NCBI RefSeq assembly: GCF_022012475.1
Contig: NZ_JAKLWS010000007.1
Span: 1-64,000 of the forward strand
DNA from: Rhodohalobacter sulfatireducens
GTDB taxonomy: Bacteria; Bacteroidota; Rhodothermia; Balneolales; Balneolaceae
Direction of reading: 5' to 3'
DNA length: 64,000 nucleotides
Shown: positions 29,084 to 37,645 of the stretch, piece by piece
Numbering within the stretch: the first letter of the stretch is position 1
Layout of the letters: the number at the start of each line of letters is the position of its first letter
Program-made: the position numbers and the translations under genes
Notes under the pieces: generated by a model
What the model was told of the DNA's origin: nothing
What the model saw: only the letters and a program-made list of their open reading frames with translations
Database searches by the model: none

Positions 29084-29115
29084 TGTAAGGTTTTGTGAAA
29101 ATCCGGTTCATACAA
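29084..29115 (+). promoter_or_regulatory. Bipartite promoter-like motif (ECF-sigma style), copy 1
   Basis: TGTAAGGTTTT (29084-29094), nine bases, then CGGTTCATACAA (29104-29115), preceded by an AT-rich tract. The same two boxes with the same nine-base spacing recur at 38935-38966 upstream of the subtilase gene. The layout resembles -35/-10 boxes for an extracytoplasmic-function sigma factor; that assignment is inference. The downstream transcript would be the candidate small RNA ending at about 29236. Confidence 0.6.
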
Positions 29116-29116
29116 G

Positions 29117-29236
29117 TGACTATTGATTAAGAAGGAGGCTATAACCCCCTTCAATCAATTGAAGGACAAAAGAGATCAAGAGCTGTAAAAGCCGTGGAAT
29201 GGTATTGAATCCGTTTTCGCGGCTTTTCTTTTTTTT
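29117..29236 (+). ncRNA. Candidate small RNA with two exclusive hairpins
   Basis: Between the promoter-like motif and a strong terminator lie about 120 bases with no usable open reading frame. Hairpin 1 (29123-29158) pairs TTGATT..GAAGG with CCTTC AATCAA and hides an AAGGAGG Shine-Dalgarno-like run. Hairpin 2 (29148-29165) is CCTTCAA, loop TCAA, TTGAAGG. They share 29148-29158, so only one can form at a time. The unit is convergent with the neighbouring degP-like gene. An envelope-stress small RNA is one reading; a leader or attenuator without a gene is another. Confidence 0.5.
29187..29236 (+). terminator. Intrinsic terminator, plus strand
   Basis: AAAAGCCG (29187-29194) pairs with CGGCTTTT (29220-29227), and the stem can extend inward to about 13 pairs with two G-U wobbles. 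It is followed by C and eight T (29229-29236). The T-run is only on the plus-strand side, so it ends a plus-strand transcript, not degP. It lies 31 bases from the degP stop. Confidence 0.85.
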
Positions 29237-29267
29237 GAATAACAAGAATCTTCGCCTGGCAAAAAAG

Positions 29268-30479
29268 CTATTCAGCAGTCACTTTCTGGCGCAGAGCCAT
29301 TTCAGTTTGATAAAGTTCTCCATCTCTTAATAGTTCAATATACATATGGTCGCCCTCCTCGTATTCCCGAAGAAGTGCCATTGCATGCATTTTACTCGAA
29401 ACGCGCTCCTCACCAATCCGAACGATGATATCTCCGGGCATGATGCCACACTCATAAGCCGGGCCATTACGGTTCACGCTGGTTACAAGAAGTCCGCTTA
29501 CGTATGGCAATCGATAGCGGTATACGAGCTGTTCCGTCATTGATGTAAACTCCATACCGGGATCGTAATCTAAAACTACACTGCCGCTTGTTAACAGTTG
29601 AGAAATTATTTTTTCAACCCGATTGCTTGGAATGGCAAAGCCAAGGCCTACAAAACCCGAACTGGTCCCGCCGGTATAGATAAACGTATTGATACCTATC
29701 ACTTCACCGTTGCTGTTCAATAAAGGCCCACCGGAGTTCCCGCGATTGATCGCTGCATCTGTCTGAATCATATCGATGTAGGTACGCGGGTTGTTTGGGT
29801 CGGGGCGAAAATCGCGATTGATGGCACTGACCACTCCAACCGTAACGGTTGGCTTTCCGTCATTAAACAACCCGAAAGGATTCCCAAGAGCGATGGACCA
29901 TTCGCCAACAATGATTTCATCAGAATCACTAAATTCAAGAAACGGGAATACATGGTCCGACTGAATGCGAAGAAGGGCGATGTCCGTCAGCTCGTCGCTC
30001 CCTATCAACTCGGCATCGTAAGATTCTCCGTCGGTTGTAGAGATGGTGATATCATTGGGATTTCTTCCCACCACGTGCTGGTTTGTTACTACCAGTCCAT
30101 CTTCACTAATTAAAAAACCCGACCCCATACTGCTGTGTTCTCTCGGCGGCTCGCCAAAAAAGAAACGGAAAAATTCCTCCTGTGCAGATTGGTAATTACG
30201 GGAAGAGGTCACCGCAATACTAACAATTGCAGGATTTGCTTTTTCAACAGCATTCGTTATGGCATTCGATCGGCTTTCTGTAACTGATTCTAAATTTTCT
30301 GATGAATCATTATCAGGTTCATCAATAATCTCTTCCGGCGGGTTCCCTTCCAGGTAAGCAGCTGAGAAGGGCTGTTCTTCTGAATTGCCGGCGTTTTCTG
30401 CTGTTTCTTCCGGGTTTGAACATCCCAGGAATAGGAACAGATTTACAATCAAGCCACTATAAAACAGTAGTCGTTTCAA
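29268..30479 (-). CDS. DegP/HtrA-like serine protease lipoprotein with one PDZ domain
   Basis: This 403-residue protein has a lipoprotein signal (lipobox FLGC, Cys near residue 20), an acidic linker (about 25-75), then an S1C trypsin-like domain with catalytic triad motifs VTNQHVV (His), LTDIALL (Asp) and GNSGGPLL (Ser). One PDZ domain closes it (about 310-395, with SGLLVTSVNRNGPAYECGI and GDIIVRIG). HtrA proteases degrade or refold damaged envelope proteins. Its start overlaps the end of nrnA by 23 bases, so the two are probably coupled. Confidence 0.93.
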   Translation of the reverse strand: MKRLLFYSGLIVNLFLFLGCSNPEETAENAGNSEEQPFSAAYLEGNPPEEIIDEPDNDSSENLESVTESRSNAITNAVEKANPAIVSIAVTSSRNYQSAQEEFFRFFFGEPPREHSSMGSGFLISEDGLVVTNQHVVGRNPNDITISTTDGESYDAELIGSDELTDIALLRIQSDHVFPFLEFSDSDEIIVGEWSIALGNPFGLFNDGKPTVTVGVVSAINRDFRPDPNNPRTYIDMIQTDAAINRGNSGGPLLNSNGEVIGINTFIYTGGTSSGFVGLGFAIPSNRVEKIISQLLTSGSVVLDYDPGMEFTSMTEQLVYRYRLPYVSGLLVTSVNRNGPAYECGIMPGDIIVRIGEERVSSKMHAMALLREYEEGDHMYIELLRDGELYQTEMALRQKVTAE

Positions 30480-31449
30480 TATCTTTTAGCTGTTTAGCTC
30501 CAATTTTAACAATTTCTTCAATGGCTTTTTCCCGCGGCCCTTCGTGCCAGGCACCTGCTGCTTTTTTGTGGCCACCGCCACCCAGCTCTTTTGCCCATAC
30601 ATTAACGTCCACATTACTTCTTGAACGAAGGCTGATTCGTATCCCATCGTCATGAAAATCTTTGACAAGAATAGCGGCTTTAATATTTGCTACGCTCAAA
30701 GGATATTTTACAAAGCCCTCACAATCGGCATTTGAAGTACCGGTTTCTTCCAGCATCTCTTTTGTAACGCTCATCACTGCAATTTGATTATCTTCAAAAA
30801 GCTGAATGGTGTCTAACGCCATACTCAGAAGTTTCATCTGCGGAAGTGTTTTATTTGAGTAGATCACTTCAATGACTTCATTTGGCCGAAAATCTCCTCT
30901 CGCAAGTAGATCTGAAACAATTGCCACCGTTCGCGGAGTTACACTTTCGAACTGAAGTGAACCGGTATCCGTAATAATCCCCGTATACAACGCTTTCGCT
31001 GAAGCCTCATCCAGTTGGCTAAGACTGTGCTCCTCATACAGTCCATAAATGAGTTCACAGGTTGAGGAGGCATCATCTACAGATATTGTAATATCAAACT
31101 CGTCGGAGGGGTTGGGATGGTGATCAATCATAAAAATGGGAAGAGATTTATCTTCCAACCATTCAGATATTTCTCCAAAGCGGTGGAGTGCATTGCCATC
31201 TACCATGACAAAAAGGTCACATTCGGCAAGTTTTTCCTCTGTTGGGGTTTCAATATCCACCGCTTTCATTAACCACTGCATGTTTAGAGGAATTTCATCC
31301 TCGTTAAATGCCGTTACCTGAAAGTCATTTTTCTGCAGCCATAAACTGATCGCAACTTGCGCACCAATACAATCCCCATCAGGTCGCACATGCGAAAATA
31401 CCCCAATATGATTGTAGTCCTTAATTTTTTTGATAAACTCAGAAAACAT
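30457..31449 (-). CDS. nrnA: DHH/DHHA1 phosphoesterase, NrnA-type
   Basis: NrnA is a bifunctional oligoribonuclease and 3'-phosphoadenosine 5'-phosphate phosphatase. At 330 residues it fits. The DHH domain has SHVRPDGDCIGA (metal motif) and IDHHPNP (the DHH motif, residues about 108-114), and the C-terminal DHHA1 domain has ELGGGGHKKAAG. It clears short RNAs and pAp in cells lacking Orn. It is the first gene of a pair with the DegP-like protease. The nrnA assignment within the DHH family is the usual one but not proven by sequence. Confidence 0.9.
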   Translation of the reverse strand: MFSEFIKKIKDYNHIGVFSHVRPDGDCIGAQVAISLWLQKNDFQVTAFNEDEIPLNMQWLMKAVDIETPTEEKLAECDLFVMVDGNALHRFGEISEWLEDKSLPIFMIDHHPNPSDEFDITISVDDASSTCELIYGLYEEHSLSQLDEASAKALYTGIITDTGSLQFESVTPRTVAIVSDLLARGDFRPNEVIEVIYSNKTLPQMKLLSMALDTIQLFEDNQIAVMSVTKEMLEETGTSNADCEGFVKYPLSVANIKAAILVKDFHDDGIRISLRSRSNVDVNVWAKELGGGGHKKAAGAWHEGPREKAIEEIVKIGAKQLKDIETTTVL

Positions 31450-31483
31450 AACTTCTCAAACCTAAATCTTAATCATTATTTTT

Positions 31484-31527
31484 TTGATGGTGCAATGCAT
31501 TTTTATTGTTATTGTAGCATCCATCAA
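31484..31527. other. Bulged inverted repeat in divergent promoter region
   Basis: TTGATGG-TGC at 31484-31493 pairs with GCATCCATCAA at 31517-31527 with one bulged base. It lies in the 202-base gap between nrnA (minus) and thiN (plus). No TPP riboswitch consensus (CUGAGA / ACCUGAUCUGG) was found although thiN follows. It could be an operator or a leader hairpin. Confidence 0.35.
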
Positions 31528-31651
31528 GCACCTGCAATAAACACCTGAAATCAAATTTTTTCAGAACGTTCAAAAATGATGGTTCTTGACTTAGATAGCA
31601 AACATTTTTACTTGATGGATTCATAACGCTCAATCATCTAATATCATTTAC

Positions 31652-32266
31652 ATGAAAGCAGTAATTATCTGTGACGGCGACATTCCTGAAAAAGCAAAGA
31701 TAGAACGTGCCCTGTCTGACGCTGACATTTTTATAGCCGCTGACGGAGGTGTGCTGAGAGCAAGAGAACTGGGATTTCAGCCGGATATTATCATTGGCGA
31801 TCTGGACAGCTATTCAATTACCGGTCAAGAAAAGGCAGATGTGATAAAGGATGAGGACCAGGAAACCAACGACCTGGAGAAAGCACTGTCATTTGCTTTA
31901 AAGAAATCTGCGAATTCAGCCATTGTGTTTGGTGCTACCGGGAAACGGCTCGATCATACATTGAAGAACCTGTCTGTACTACTACAGTTCGATTCCAGGT
32001 TTGATTCCATCACTTTTTTGGATGATTATGCTGAATTGTCCGTGATCCACTCTCCCTTTAAGGAGTCATTCGAAATCGGAACAATTATCTCACTGTTTCC
32101 ACTCTCGGGTAAAGTAGAGGGTATCTCCACAGACGGTTTAAAATATCCCTTGAATAATGAGGCGCTTGAAAATGGTGTCCGCGATGGAAGTTCCAATGAA
32201 GCAGTAGAGGAAACAGTCGAAATTAAATTTAAAAAGGGAGACCTTCTTCTCCTTACACATCACTAA
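31652..32266 (+). CDS. thiN: Thiamine pyrophosphokinase
   Basis: ThiN transfers a pyrophosphate from ATP to thiamine, giving the active cofactor TPP. It is 204 residues, normal length. The ATP/thiamine-binding motifs AADGGVLRARELG, IIGDLDS and DQETNDLEKAL are present, with GATGKRLDHTLKNLS. It is the first gene of a plus-strand pair; an SSS symporter starts 11 bases after the stop. Confidence 0.93.
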   Translation: MKAVIICDGDIPEKAKIERALSDADIFIAADGGVLRARELGFQPDIIIGDLDSYSITGQEKADVIKDEDQETNDLEKALSFALKKSANSAIVFGATGKRLDHTLKNLSVLLQFDSRFDSITFLDDYAELSVIHSPFKESFEIGTIISLFPLSGKVEGISTDGLKYPLNNEALENGVRDGSSNEAVEETVEIKFKKGDLLLLTHH

Positions 32267-32277
32267 AAACTGGTTCT

Positions 32278-33678
32278 GTGTCTTCAGATTTTGCTCTTTT
32301 TGATTGGTTCCATGTAGCACTCTATTTCATTTTTTTAATCTGGCTAAGCTGGAAAAAAGGATGGGGTGAAGATGAATCTGAAGAACAGTTTTTGTTAAGT
32401 GGACGAAAAGTAACACTCCCTGCTTTTATTGCTACTCTTGTCTCCACATGGTATGGCGGGATTTTGGGAGTTGGTGAGTGGAGCTATCAATTTGGCATTT
32501 CACAATGGCTGATTTTGGGTTTTCCATTTTACATATTCTCAGCCATTTTCGCAGTTTTCCTGGCCGGTAAAATTCGTTTGAACAAAGCTCTGACTATTCC
32601 GGAAGCCGTAGCCAATCAATACAGTGAACGTGCGGGACGAATTAGCGCTCTGCCCATTTTCATCCTGGTGAGCCCGGCCCCCTACATTTTAATGCTCGGT
32701 TTGATTTTCCAGTTTCTGATTGGTGGGGATGCTCCCTTTTTGTTCTATGCTTCACTGGTTGCACTGTTTTCAGTACTTTATATCACCATTGGCGGATTCG
32801 GAGCCGTTCTTCGGACAGATATGCTGCAAGTTGTATTGATGTTCAGCGGTTTTATCCTTCTATTGGCGTTTGCCATCTCAGAATTTGGCGGATTCGGGAC
32901 ACTGTTTGAAACATTACCAGCCGGCCACCTTGATATTACAGGTGGACATTCGCTTCAATATATTCTTGTATGGTTTTTTATTGCGCTGTGGACATTCGTA
33001 GATCCCAGTTTTCATCAGCGTGCAGCGGCTGCGGAATCTCCCGAGACAGCAAAAAAAGGAATTTTCTGGTCAATAGCGTTTTGGGTCGCCTTCGATTTCC
33101 TCACCTGTTTTGCCGGCATGTATGCATTTGCCATTTTAGGGGAAGGACTCGATCAGCCCGTTTTGGCCTATCCACTTTTAGCAGATCAAATTTTACCCGT
33201 TGGCTTGAAAGGGATTTTCTTTCTCTCTCTGCTGGCAACCATTATGTCTACGTTGGATAGTTACCTTTTTATCTCCGGCCAAACACTCGGCAGGGATTAT
33301 CTTGTGAAATATTTCCCCAATGTTCGGCCGAACCTGTTAACCCGAATCGGAATTTTGGTTTCAGCACTCATCGGCATTATCCTGATTATTATCTATCCGA
33401 GTGTAATTGATCTATGGTATGTCATCGGTTCGGTATTTATCCCCGGATTGTTGATCCCTGTCTTGGGAATCTACCTCAAACCATTCCGGTTTCCAGCCAG
33501 AATTGTTTATGCCTCCATTATCGGATGCACATTGGTTTCACTAATCTGGCTTATTCTCGGAACTATCTTTCCAAATGCTCAAGGCGGATACGCTTTTTAT
33601 GACCTTGAACCATTCTATCCCGGTCTCTTTTTAGCAATTCTTTTATGGATTTATGGGCGATTTAGGATGAGTGAATAA
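32278..33678 (+). CDS. Sodium/solute symporter family protein
   Basis: This 466-residue membrane protein of the SSS family (LeuT fold) has about 12-13 hydrophobic helices. The start is the GTG at 32278, 11 bases after the thiN stop, with no ATG nearby. Motifs seen are VSTWYGGILGVGEW near residue 55, KALTIPEAVANQYSERAGR near 105, TIGGFGAVLRTDMLQ near 165 and DPSFHQRAAAAE near 245. The substrate is not readable. Tight linkage to thiN suggests thiamine or a precursor, but SSS members carry many solutes. Confidence 0.85.
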   Translation: MSSDFALFDWFHVALYFIFLIWLSWKKGWGEDESEEQFLLSGRKVTLPAFIATLVSTWYGGILGVGEWSYQFGISQWLILGFPFYIFSAIFAVFLAGKIRLNKALTIPEAVANQYSERAGRISALPIFILVSPAPYILMLGLIFQFLIGGDAPFLFYASLVALFSVLYITIGGFGAVLRTDMLQVVLMFSGFILLLAFAISEFGGFGTLFETLPAGHLDITGGHSLQYILVWFFIALWTFVDPSFHQRAAAAESPETAKKGIFWSIAFWVAFDFLTCFAGMYAFAILGEGLDQPVLAYPLLADQILPVGLKGIFFLSLLATIMSTLDSYLFISGQTLGRDYLVKYFPNVRPNLLTRIGILVSALIGIILIIIYPSVIDLWYVIGSVFIPGLLIPVLGIYLKPFRFPARIVYASIIGCTLVSLIWLILGTIFPNAQGGYAFYDLEPFYPGLFLAILLWIYGRFRMSE

Positions 33679-33835
33679 TTGTGTTCCAGAGAACGAAGTT
33701 CGGTATGCAATCTGTCAGCACCTACCGGATCTGACTGCGTTGGATCGGAACTAAAACACGTTGTTGACAGAAACCCGAAAAACATGGGAATGCTGTCAGG
33801 TCTCCCTGGCTACTCACAACCCACAACAAAAGGGG

Positions 33836-34120
33836 CTATGTCGATTTGAGCAAGTGTCCCAAATTCAACTTATGGATGGGAATGATATACTTATTAGAAA
33901 AGACATCTTTCTGGATTCCGAGCAACCCGGTCCCGCGAAAATCAACGACACAGAAATTTCCTTCTGCACTCACAACCTCGCCAATACCGTAATACTCCGG
34001 AGACGGGCCATAATACACCAAGTCACCCAACTGCACAACATTCGTCGCTCGCCTGTGATATGGATAGATCACGGGAAGCAGATCCAATCGGTAAGAGAGT
34101 CGCCGGTTTCGTGTTGCCAT
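33836..34120 (-). CDS. Small soluble protein, SH3/KOW-like, unknown function
   Basis: This 94-residue protein has a basic N-terminus (MATRNRRLSYRLD) and then a short beta-rich core LGDLVYYGPSPEYYGIGEVVSAEG followed by FCVVDFRGTG, which looks like a small barrel of the DUF3553 or SH3 type. It starts 9 bases after tsaE on the same strand and is the third gene of the porX unit. Nothing shows a partner beyond that position. Confidence 0.6.
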   Translation of the reverse strand: MATRNRRLSYRLDLLPVIYPYHRRATNVVQLGDLVYYGPSPEYYGIGEVVSAEGNFCVVDFRGTGLLGIQKDVFSNKYIIPIHKLNLGHLLKST

Positions 34121-34129
34121 TTTTAACGT

Positions 34130-34543
34130 TTATTGAAAACTAATTTCGCGTTTTTTCTTTCCAGTGATGCTAAAGGTAACATGCTTTGCGCTTGGTGGCA
34201 ATAAATCTGTAATTCGATCCGGCCACTCGATAACGCAAACGCCGTCACCATACAAATATTCTTCCGCCCCAATTTCGAGAGCTTCCTGCACATGTTCAAG
34301 TCGATAACAATCAAAATGGTAAACGGGGAGTTCACCTTCATATTCATTGATGATCGTAAAAGTCGGAGAGGAAACAATATCTGAGGAAAGTCCCAGTCCC
34401 TGTACAAACCCTTTCACAAATTGCGTTTTACCGGCTCCGAGATTTCCATCCAGGCAAATTACATCTCCGGGTTTTACCGTTTTTGCGAACTCTTTGGCGA
34501 TCTTTATCGTCTCGTCCGGACTACTGCTTTGCACCGTTTTCAT
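34130..34543 (-). CDS. tsaE: tRNA threonylcarbamoyladenosine biosynthesis ATPase
   Basis: TsaE is the ATPase partner of TsaD/TsaB in t6A37 tRNA modification. It is 137 residues. The Walker A motif DGNLGAGKTQFVKG is near residue 39, SSPTFTIINEY is near 58, and YHFDCYRL then EWPDRI are near 75-105. It starts 4 bases after porX, so it is probably co-transcribed with a regulator of type IX secretion, while tsaD is 30 kb away. Confidence 0.95.
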   Translation of the reverse strand: MKTVQSSSPDETIKIAKEFAKTVKPGDVICLDGNLGAGKTQFVKGFVQGLGLSSDIVSSPTFTIINEYEGELPVYHFDCYRLEHVQEALEIGAEEYLYGDGVCVIEWPDRITDLLPPSAKHVTFSITGKKKREISFQ

Positions 34544-34547
34544 CCTG

Positions 34548-36095
34548 TCATTCGCGGGGTTTCATCGTTACAACGGGAAGAATCATTTCTTCCATCGAGG
34601 CACCTCCATGCTGGAAGGTATCCCGATAGCGGTTCTGAAATTTGTTGTAATTATTCGGGTACACAAAGAAATAATCCTCTTTTGCAATGATATAAGAATT
34701 TGCAGGTGGTTCTACCGGTAATTGATATGCATGGGGCTTATCGATATAAATTGCAGCACTTTCCTGTGCTCGTAAATTGCGGCCAAATTTGTAGCGAAGA
34801 TTGGTGGCGGCATCCCGGTCCCCAAAAACTTTTGTATCTCTCATGGAGCGTACTGACCCATGATCTGTTGAAACCACAACCGTTACATCCTGTTTGGAAA
34901 GTTCTTTAAACATCCTCAGAAGTGAGGAGTGCTGGAACCAGGTTTCTGTAAGCGACCGGAAAGCAGAAACGTCCGGGGCGAGTTGCTTTAAAACTTCCGA
35001 ATCTGACCGGCTGTGGACCAGCGTGTCCACAAAATTGTAAATGATAGTTGAAAACTGTGCCTGGGTATAGTTCGAAATTTTGTCTGCAATTTTATTTCCA
35101 TCTTCGGGATTGATAATTTTTTCGTACTTAACCTGTTCAGGTAACCCATTCCTGTTCAAGTACCGCTGCAGCAGTATCTCTTCATTTCGGTTAAGTGATG
35201 TTTCATCTTTTCCCATCTCCCAAAGGTCCGGGTATCGTCTTTGAATTTCTAAGGGATATAAACCTGAAAAAATTGCATTCCTTGAAAAGGGTGTTGCAGT
35301 GGGAAGTATTGAATAATAGAAATCGGTCTGTATGGTATAATAATCATTCAACAACCCCTGGAACAACAACCATTGATCGTATCGCATACAGTCAATCAAA
35401 AAGAATACAACAGTTTTATTCTCCTTCAGCAGCGGAAATACTTTCCACTCTAACAGATCGGGGCTCAACACAGGGTGATCACTATCCTGCGCTTTCAGCC
35501 ACCCGCGATACTCCAGTTTGATAAATTTTCCGAACGCCTGGTTGGCCTGCTGAAATTGATCCTGCAAAACTTGTTGCAAACCCTCATCGCTCGATTCGAG
35601 GTTTAACTCCCAATGTGTAAGTTTTTTATAAATATCAATCCACTCCTGCCAGCTTGTATCTTCACTGAATTTGGCCGACAGTTCATTAAAATTTTTCAGG
35701 TAGCTTTGAGCAGCTTTCTCATTTTGAATTCTTCGTTTATCCAGAATCCGTTTTATGGTAAGCAGAATCTGGTTTGGATTGACCGGTTTGATCAGGTAAT
35801 CTGAGATTTTATTTCCAATTGCATCCTCCATAATGGATTCTTCTTCACTCTTGGTGATCATCACGACGGGTAGCGAAGGCTGTATTTCCTGGATCTTTTC
35901 AAGAGTGGCGAGACCGTCCATTCCAGGCATCTGTTCATCAAGAAAAACGATATCAAACGGACGGGATTTAATCAAAGAAACAGCGTCCCCGCCATTTGTC
36001 ACCGGCGTAACTTCAAACCCTTTGTTCCGGAGGAAAATGATGTGAGATTTTAATTGATCGATCTCATCATCAGCCCATAATATTTTATTCGACAT
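34548..36095 (-). CDS. porX: PorX-type response regulator with PglZ domain
   Basis: This 515-residue protein has an N-terminal receiver (residues 1-120, [10 protein letters not shown] with the phospho-acceptor at about Asp53 and a conserved Lys in LIKPVNP) joined through a helical region to a large PglZ/alkaline-phosphatase-like domain from about residue 200 ([29 protein letters not shown], ending [14 protein letters not shown]). That architecture is PorX, which regulates T9SS genes with PorY and sigma-P, and hydrolyses oligoribonucleotide signals in studied strains. It leads the tsaE operon. Confidence 0.93.
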   Translation of the reverse strand: MSNKILWADDEIDQLKSHIIFLRNKGFEVTPVTNGGDAVSLIKSRPFDIVFLDEQMPGMDGLATLEKIQEIQPSLPVVMITKSEEESIMEDAIGNKISDYLIKPVNPNQILLTIKRILDKRRIQNEKAAQSYLKNFNELSAKFSEDTSWQEWIDIYKKLTHWELNLESSDEGLQQVLQDQFQQANQAFGKFIKLEYRGWLKAQDSDHPVLSPDLLEWKVFPLLKENKTVVFFLIDCMRYDQWLLFQGLLNDYYTIQTDFYYSILPTATPFSRNAIFSGLYPLEIQRRYPDLWEMGKDETSLNRNEEILLQRYLNRNGLPEQVKYEKIINPEDGNKIADKISNYTQAQFSTIIYNFVDTLVHSRSDSEVLKQLAPDVSAFRSLTETWFQHSSLLRMFKELSKQDVTVVVSTDHGSVRSMRDTKVFGDRDAATNLRYKFGRNLRAQESAAIYIDKPHAYQLPVEPPANSYIIAKEDYFFVYPNNYNKFQNRYRDTFQHGGASMEEMILPVVTMKPRE

Positions 36096-36185
36096 CTAAT
36101 CCCTGATTACTTCTTTACTTTGATTAAAAAATAGTGAAACAGGGTCGGTATAAAAATTAAGTTCCGTGTCATTTTAATTCTTTTT

Positions 36186-36713
36186 TCACCTCAGAGTGAT
36201 TAACGGTTTGATACGAGCTAATCTTTTATCACCAATACCCTTTATTTCCAACAACTGATCCTTGGTGGTGTACGGACCGTTCTCTTCTCTCCAGTTGATA
36301 ATTCGCTCTGAATATGCTGGGCCAACTCCCGGAAGTTCCTGGAGAAGCTCTTTATTTGCAGTATTAATATTTATGACTTTATCAGCTTCAGGCCGCCTCT
36401 CCTCGCTATCAGTTGTATCAGGTAATTTCGGTTTCGTACTATTGTCTGCACTTAAAGAGTTCGATACGGGTACGTCGCGCTCTGGCATATACCTTGCCAG
36501 GATTACCTGTTCTTCCTGTTTTATCTGTTCACTTTTCTCCTTGAAAACTTTTTCAAGTTCAGCATATTTCTCTTCGCTATAATTAGCATTCGGCTCGTTA
36601 AATGTGACTATCCCACTTAGAATCACCATTAAAATAAAAAGTATGGAAATCGCTATTCTTTCACTTCTCTTTATCTCGAGTTTTTCGATTAAGAAAAATA
36701 GTCTTCTCTTCAT
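36186..36713 (-). CDS. Membrane-anchored helix-hairpin-helix protein, ComEA-like
   Basis: This 175-residue protein has a basic N-terminus, one membrane helix (about residues 19-38) and a Glu/Lys-rich coiled segment. After a low-complexity linker comes a C-terminal helix-hairpin-helix pair (from about 112): ININTANKELLQELPGVGPAYSERII then GPYTTKDQLLEIKGIGDKRL. This is the DNA-binding module of ComEA, the receptor for DNA uptake. No other competence gene is nearby, so a general DNA-binding role is possible. It lies 90 bases upstream of porX on the same strand. Confidence 0.85.
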   Translation of the reverse strand: MKRRLFFLIEKLEIKRSERIAISILFILMVILSGIVTFNEPNANYSEEKYAELEKVFKEKSEQIKQEEQVILARYMPERDVPVSNSLSADNSTKPKLPDTTDSEERRPEADKVININTANKELLQELPGVGPAYSERIINWREENGPYTTKDQLLEIKGIGDKRLARIKPLITLR

Positions 36714-36841
36714 AAGTACTCCGCTTTTAGAAACCTATAATTGTATTTATAGTACCAAACAACGCTTTCTGATTATCCAAACCCATACAGGTTCTTTATA
36801 TTTATGAACCCGATTTTTTAAATCCCTTACAAGATTTGTAT

Positions 36842-37645
36842 ATGAACCCAAACTTTTTTGAGACTAAAAAAGGTAAACTGGCCTGGTATTCAACCGGAAC
36901 CGGAAAACCATTGCTGCATTTGCATGGCTGGGGGAGCGACTCTAAGGTAATGATGCCAATGGCAAAACAACTCCAGGATGTCCGAAAAAGTTATCTTGTG
37001 GACTTCCCCGGGTTTGGAAATTCACCTGAACCGACATCAGCCTGGGGTATTGATGATTTTGCTGATATCATTGAATCTTTTGTTGATGAGAAGTTTCAGG
37101 AAACCTCATTTGATTTGATTGTCCACTCTTTTGGAGCACGGATAGCAATCAAACTGTTGACTCGCCCAAGGGTCTCATCAAAAATAGATAAGGTAGTTTT
37201 TACAGGCGCTGCCGGTTTGAAACCTAAGCGGAGCATCTCGTTTTATCTGAAAAAATACACCGCAAAAACATTGAAACTGCCCTTTAATTTGCTCCCGACA
37301 AATCTACGTGAGAAAGGACTTAAGAATCTCCGGGAAACGGCTCTGTGGAAAAGCCTGGGTTCATCAGACTATCAAAGACTCTCGGGAGTGATTAGAGAAA
37401 CATTTGTTGCTTGTGTAAATGACCACCTGGACCATCTAGTCCCGCAAATAAACCATGAGGTTTTACTGATTTGGGGCACGAGTGATGTTGCTACCCCATT
37501 AGAGCAGGGTAAACGATTTAACACTTTGCTTCAGGAAAGTGCACTCATCGAGATCGAAGGAGGCGGACACTACGCTTTTCTTGACAAACCTAAACAGTTC
37601 GCCTCAATACTACGTGCATATTTTAAACCTGGTGAGAAAAGCTAA
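36842..37645 (+). CDS. Alpha/beta hydrolase
   Basis: This is a soluble hydrolase with the alpha/beta-hydrolase core. It has the oxyanion region HLHGWGSDSK near residue 27, a nucleophile elbow VHSFGARIAI with Ser near residue 98, an acid position in GTSDVATP and a late His in GGGHYAFLDKP. Substrate unknown. The ATG at 36842 is preferred; a TTG six bases upstream is in frame but unlikely. Its stop codon is directly followed by the end of the convergent small YegP-like gene, with no gap. Confidence 0.88.
   Translation: MNPNFFETKKGKLAWYSTGTGKPLLHLHGWGSDSKVMMPMAKQLQDVRKSYLVDFPGFGNSPEPTSAWGIDDFADIIESFVDEKFQETSFDLIVHSFGARIAIKLLTRPRVSSKIDKVVFTGAAGLKPKRSISFYLKKYTAKTLKLPFNLLPTNLREKGLKNLRETALWKSLGSSDYQRLSGVIRETFVACVNDHLDHLVPQINHEVLLIWGTSDVATPLEQGKRFNTLLQESALIEIEGGGHYAFLDKPKQFASILRAYFKPGEKS

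Larger units (their letters stand above)
28873..29267. other. Gene-free gap with a candidate small-RNA unit
   Basis: This 395-base gap lies between the rluA-family gene and the degP-like gene (both minus strand). The first 190 bases show nothing I can support apart from AT-rich tracts before 29083. The rest holds a plus-strand promoter-like motif, two alternative hairpins and an intrinsic terminator, described separately. The promoter of the rluA-family gene should also lie near its right-hand start, 28873-28980. Confidence 0.6.

Noticed and set aside
31450-31651. TPP riboswitch upstream of thiN
   Set aside because: Neither of the conserved TPP consensus blocks is present; only a bulged inverted repeat was found.
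36836-36841. TTG start for the alpha/beta hydrolase
   Set aside because: The ATG two codons later is a standard start and the extra residues add nothing conserved.
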